A DNA stretch of 6,848 nt from Synergistales bacterium (lineage in GTDB: Bacteria > Synergistota > Synergistia > Synergistales > Thermovirgaceae), in the NCBI GenBank assembly GCA_018434645.1, contig JAHDOX010000135.1:1-6848 (forward strand), given 5' to 3'. Below the pieces are notes generated by a model. That model was not told where the DNA came from, did not search any database, and was given only the letters and a program-made list of their open reading frames with translations. Each line of letters starts with the position of its first letter. Positions within the stretch are counted from its first letter, which is position 1. Shown in pieces: positions 6,370 through 6,848 of this stretch. A program made the translations under genes and the position numbers.

Positions 6370-6565
6370 GGAATGTTCGGCCTTGTAGGAGACCACTTCA
6401 GGATACTTTCCATGATTTTGATCTGGGCTTCCGGGGTTGTCTCCGCCATCATAGACAACGTTCCCTACACTGCGGCTGTTATCCCGCTTGGGCCGGGGCA
6501 TGCTCGTCATGGTTTCCACACTGGCTCTTTCCACGCTTTACGTTTACTTGCGTTATCTTTTATAG
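6370..6565 (+). pseudogene. Remnant of an ArsB/NhaD-type ion permease
   Basis: Two pieces of a membrane permease survive. In the frame of the ATG at 6373 the translation contains ILIWASGVVSAIIDNVPYTA followed by AVIPL, ending near 6489. This is the conserved (S/A)xxxDNxPxTAxxIPL segment of the ArsB/NhaD and citrate-transporter families. In the next frame (+1), from about 6488 to the TAG at 6563-6565, the translation includes GRGMLVMVSTLALS and then TLYVYLRYLL before the stop. That is typical of the family's last membrane helix and C-terminus. In intact members roughly 75-100 residues separate these parts, and several hundred residues precede the first, so both the N-terminal bulk and an internal piece are missing. 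No ribosome binding site is evident. The call rests on family motifs recalled from memory. The first 40 bases after the nuclease-like gene may hold further decayed sequence. Confidence 0.7.
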
Positions 6566-6590
6566 ACGGGCCGAACAATCTGTTTGTCTT

Positions 6591-6848
6591 TTATTCGTCG
6601 AACGCTCCCGTACTCAGGTATTTGTCGCCCCTGTCGGGCGCAACGGTCACGATCACCCGGTCACCGGGAGCTTCTTTGGCTATTTCCATGGCCGCCCACA
6701 GGTTCGCTCCAGTCGAGATGCCGCAGAAAAGCCCATGACGCTGGGCGAACCAGCGCGCCGTCTCAAAGGCGGCCTCGTCGTCTACGGTCAGGACACGGTC
6801 CATTAACGAAAGATCAAGGTTTTTGGGCACGAAACCCGCCCCGATGCC
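6591..6848 (-). CDS. Cysteine synthase (CysK/CysM family), C-terminal part, runs off the window
   Basis: PLP-dependent cytoplasmic enzyme that makes cysteine from an activated serine (O-acetylserine or O-phosphoserine) and sulfide or another sulfur donor. Only the last 85 residues are present. The frame enters at the right edge (6848) with GIGAGFVPKNLDL, continues through a helical stretch (DDEAAFETARWFAQRHG) and GISTGANLWAAMEIAK, and ends with APDRGDKYLSTGAFDE before TAA at 6593-6591. The GIGAGF...P segment, the GIS(S/T)GA segment and the PDxGxxYLST C-terminus are hallmarks of the family. PDRGDKYLSTG leans towards CysM-like members, but this fragment cannot decide between CysK and CysM. The lysine that binds PLP lies upstream, outside the window. 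The gene converges on the permease remnant, 25 bases away, with no clear terminator between them. Confidence 0.93.
   Translation of the reverse strand, partial: GIGAGFVPKNLDLSLMDRVLTVDDEAAFETARWFAQRHGLFCGISTGANLWAAMEIAKEAPGDRVIVTVAPDRGDKYLSTGAFDE

Noticed and set aside
6566..6590. Terminator between the convergent permease remnant and cysteine synthase gene
   Set aside because: The only inverted match is AACA/TGTT, four bases, without a GC-rich stem on either strand.

Overview
The window looks like a chromosomal segment of a moderately GC-rich bacterium. Codons favour G or C at the third position, Shine-Dalgarno sequences are strong, and two adjacent proteins are exported. No phylogenetic marker is present. 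An anaerobic diderm (Desulfobacterota- or Synergistota-like) would fit the flavour of the proteins, but this is a weak guess. Apart from the repeat zone at the left and a decayed gene at the right, the window is a compact set of plus-strand genes, closed by a minus-strand gene that runs off the right edge.

Layout. Bases 1-316 hold two exact copies of a 108-bp sequence 208 bp apart, rich in CTGCAG-centred inverted repeats, with no convincing gene. Bases 317-519 are a leader: a short palindrome, a possible promoter, and a possible small reading frame whose stop overlaps the preferred TTG start of the next gene. Bases 520-2367 encode an exported protein with ten TPR units and, 6 bp later, a second exported protein of unknown function. 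They are closed by a strong intrinsic terminator at 2409-2433.

Bases 2532-6330 hold the most interesting pair: a complete HerA/DUF87-type P-loop ATPase of about 800 residues, followed by a 443-residue coiled-coil protein with what looks like a PD-(D/E)XK nuclease core. They are co-oriented, 61 bp apart, and each has its own strong ribosome binding site. A HerA-type translocase beside a nuclease is the logic of archaeal HerA-NurA and of several bacterial phage-defence modules. DNA end processing or defence is therefore a reasonable hypothesis, but nothing here proves it.

Bases 6331-6590 carry a remnant of an ArsB/NhaD-type ion permease: one conserved membrane segment and the C-terminal helix, in two frames, with the middle and most of the N-terminus missing. 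Converging on it from the minus strand is the 3' part of a cysteine synthase gene.
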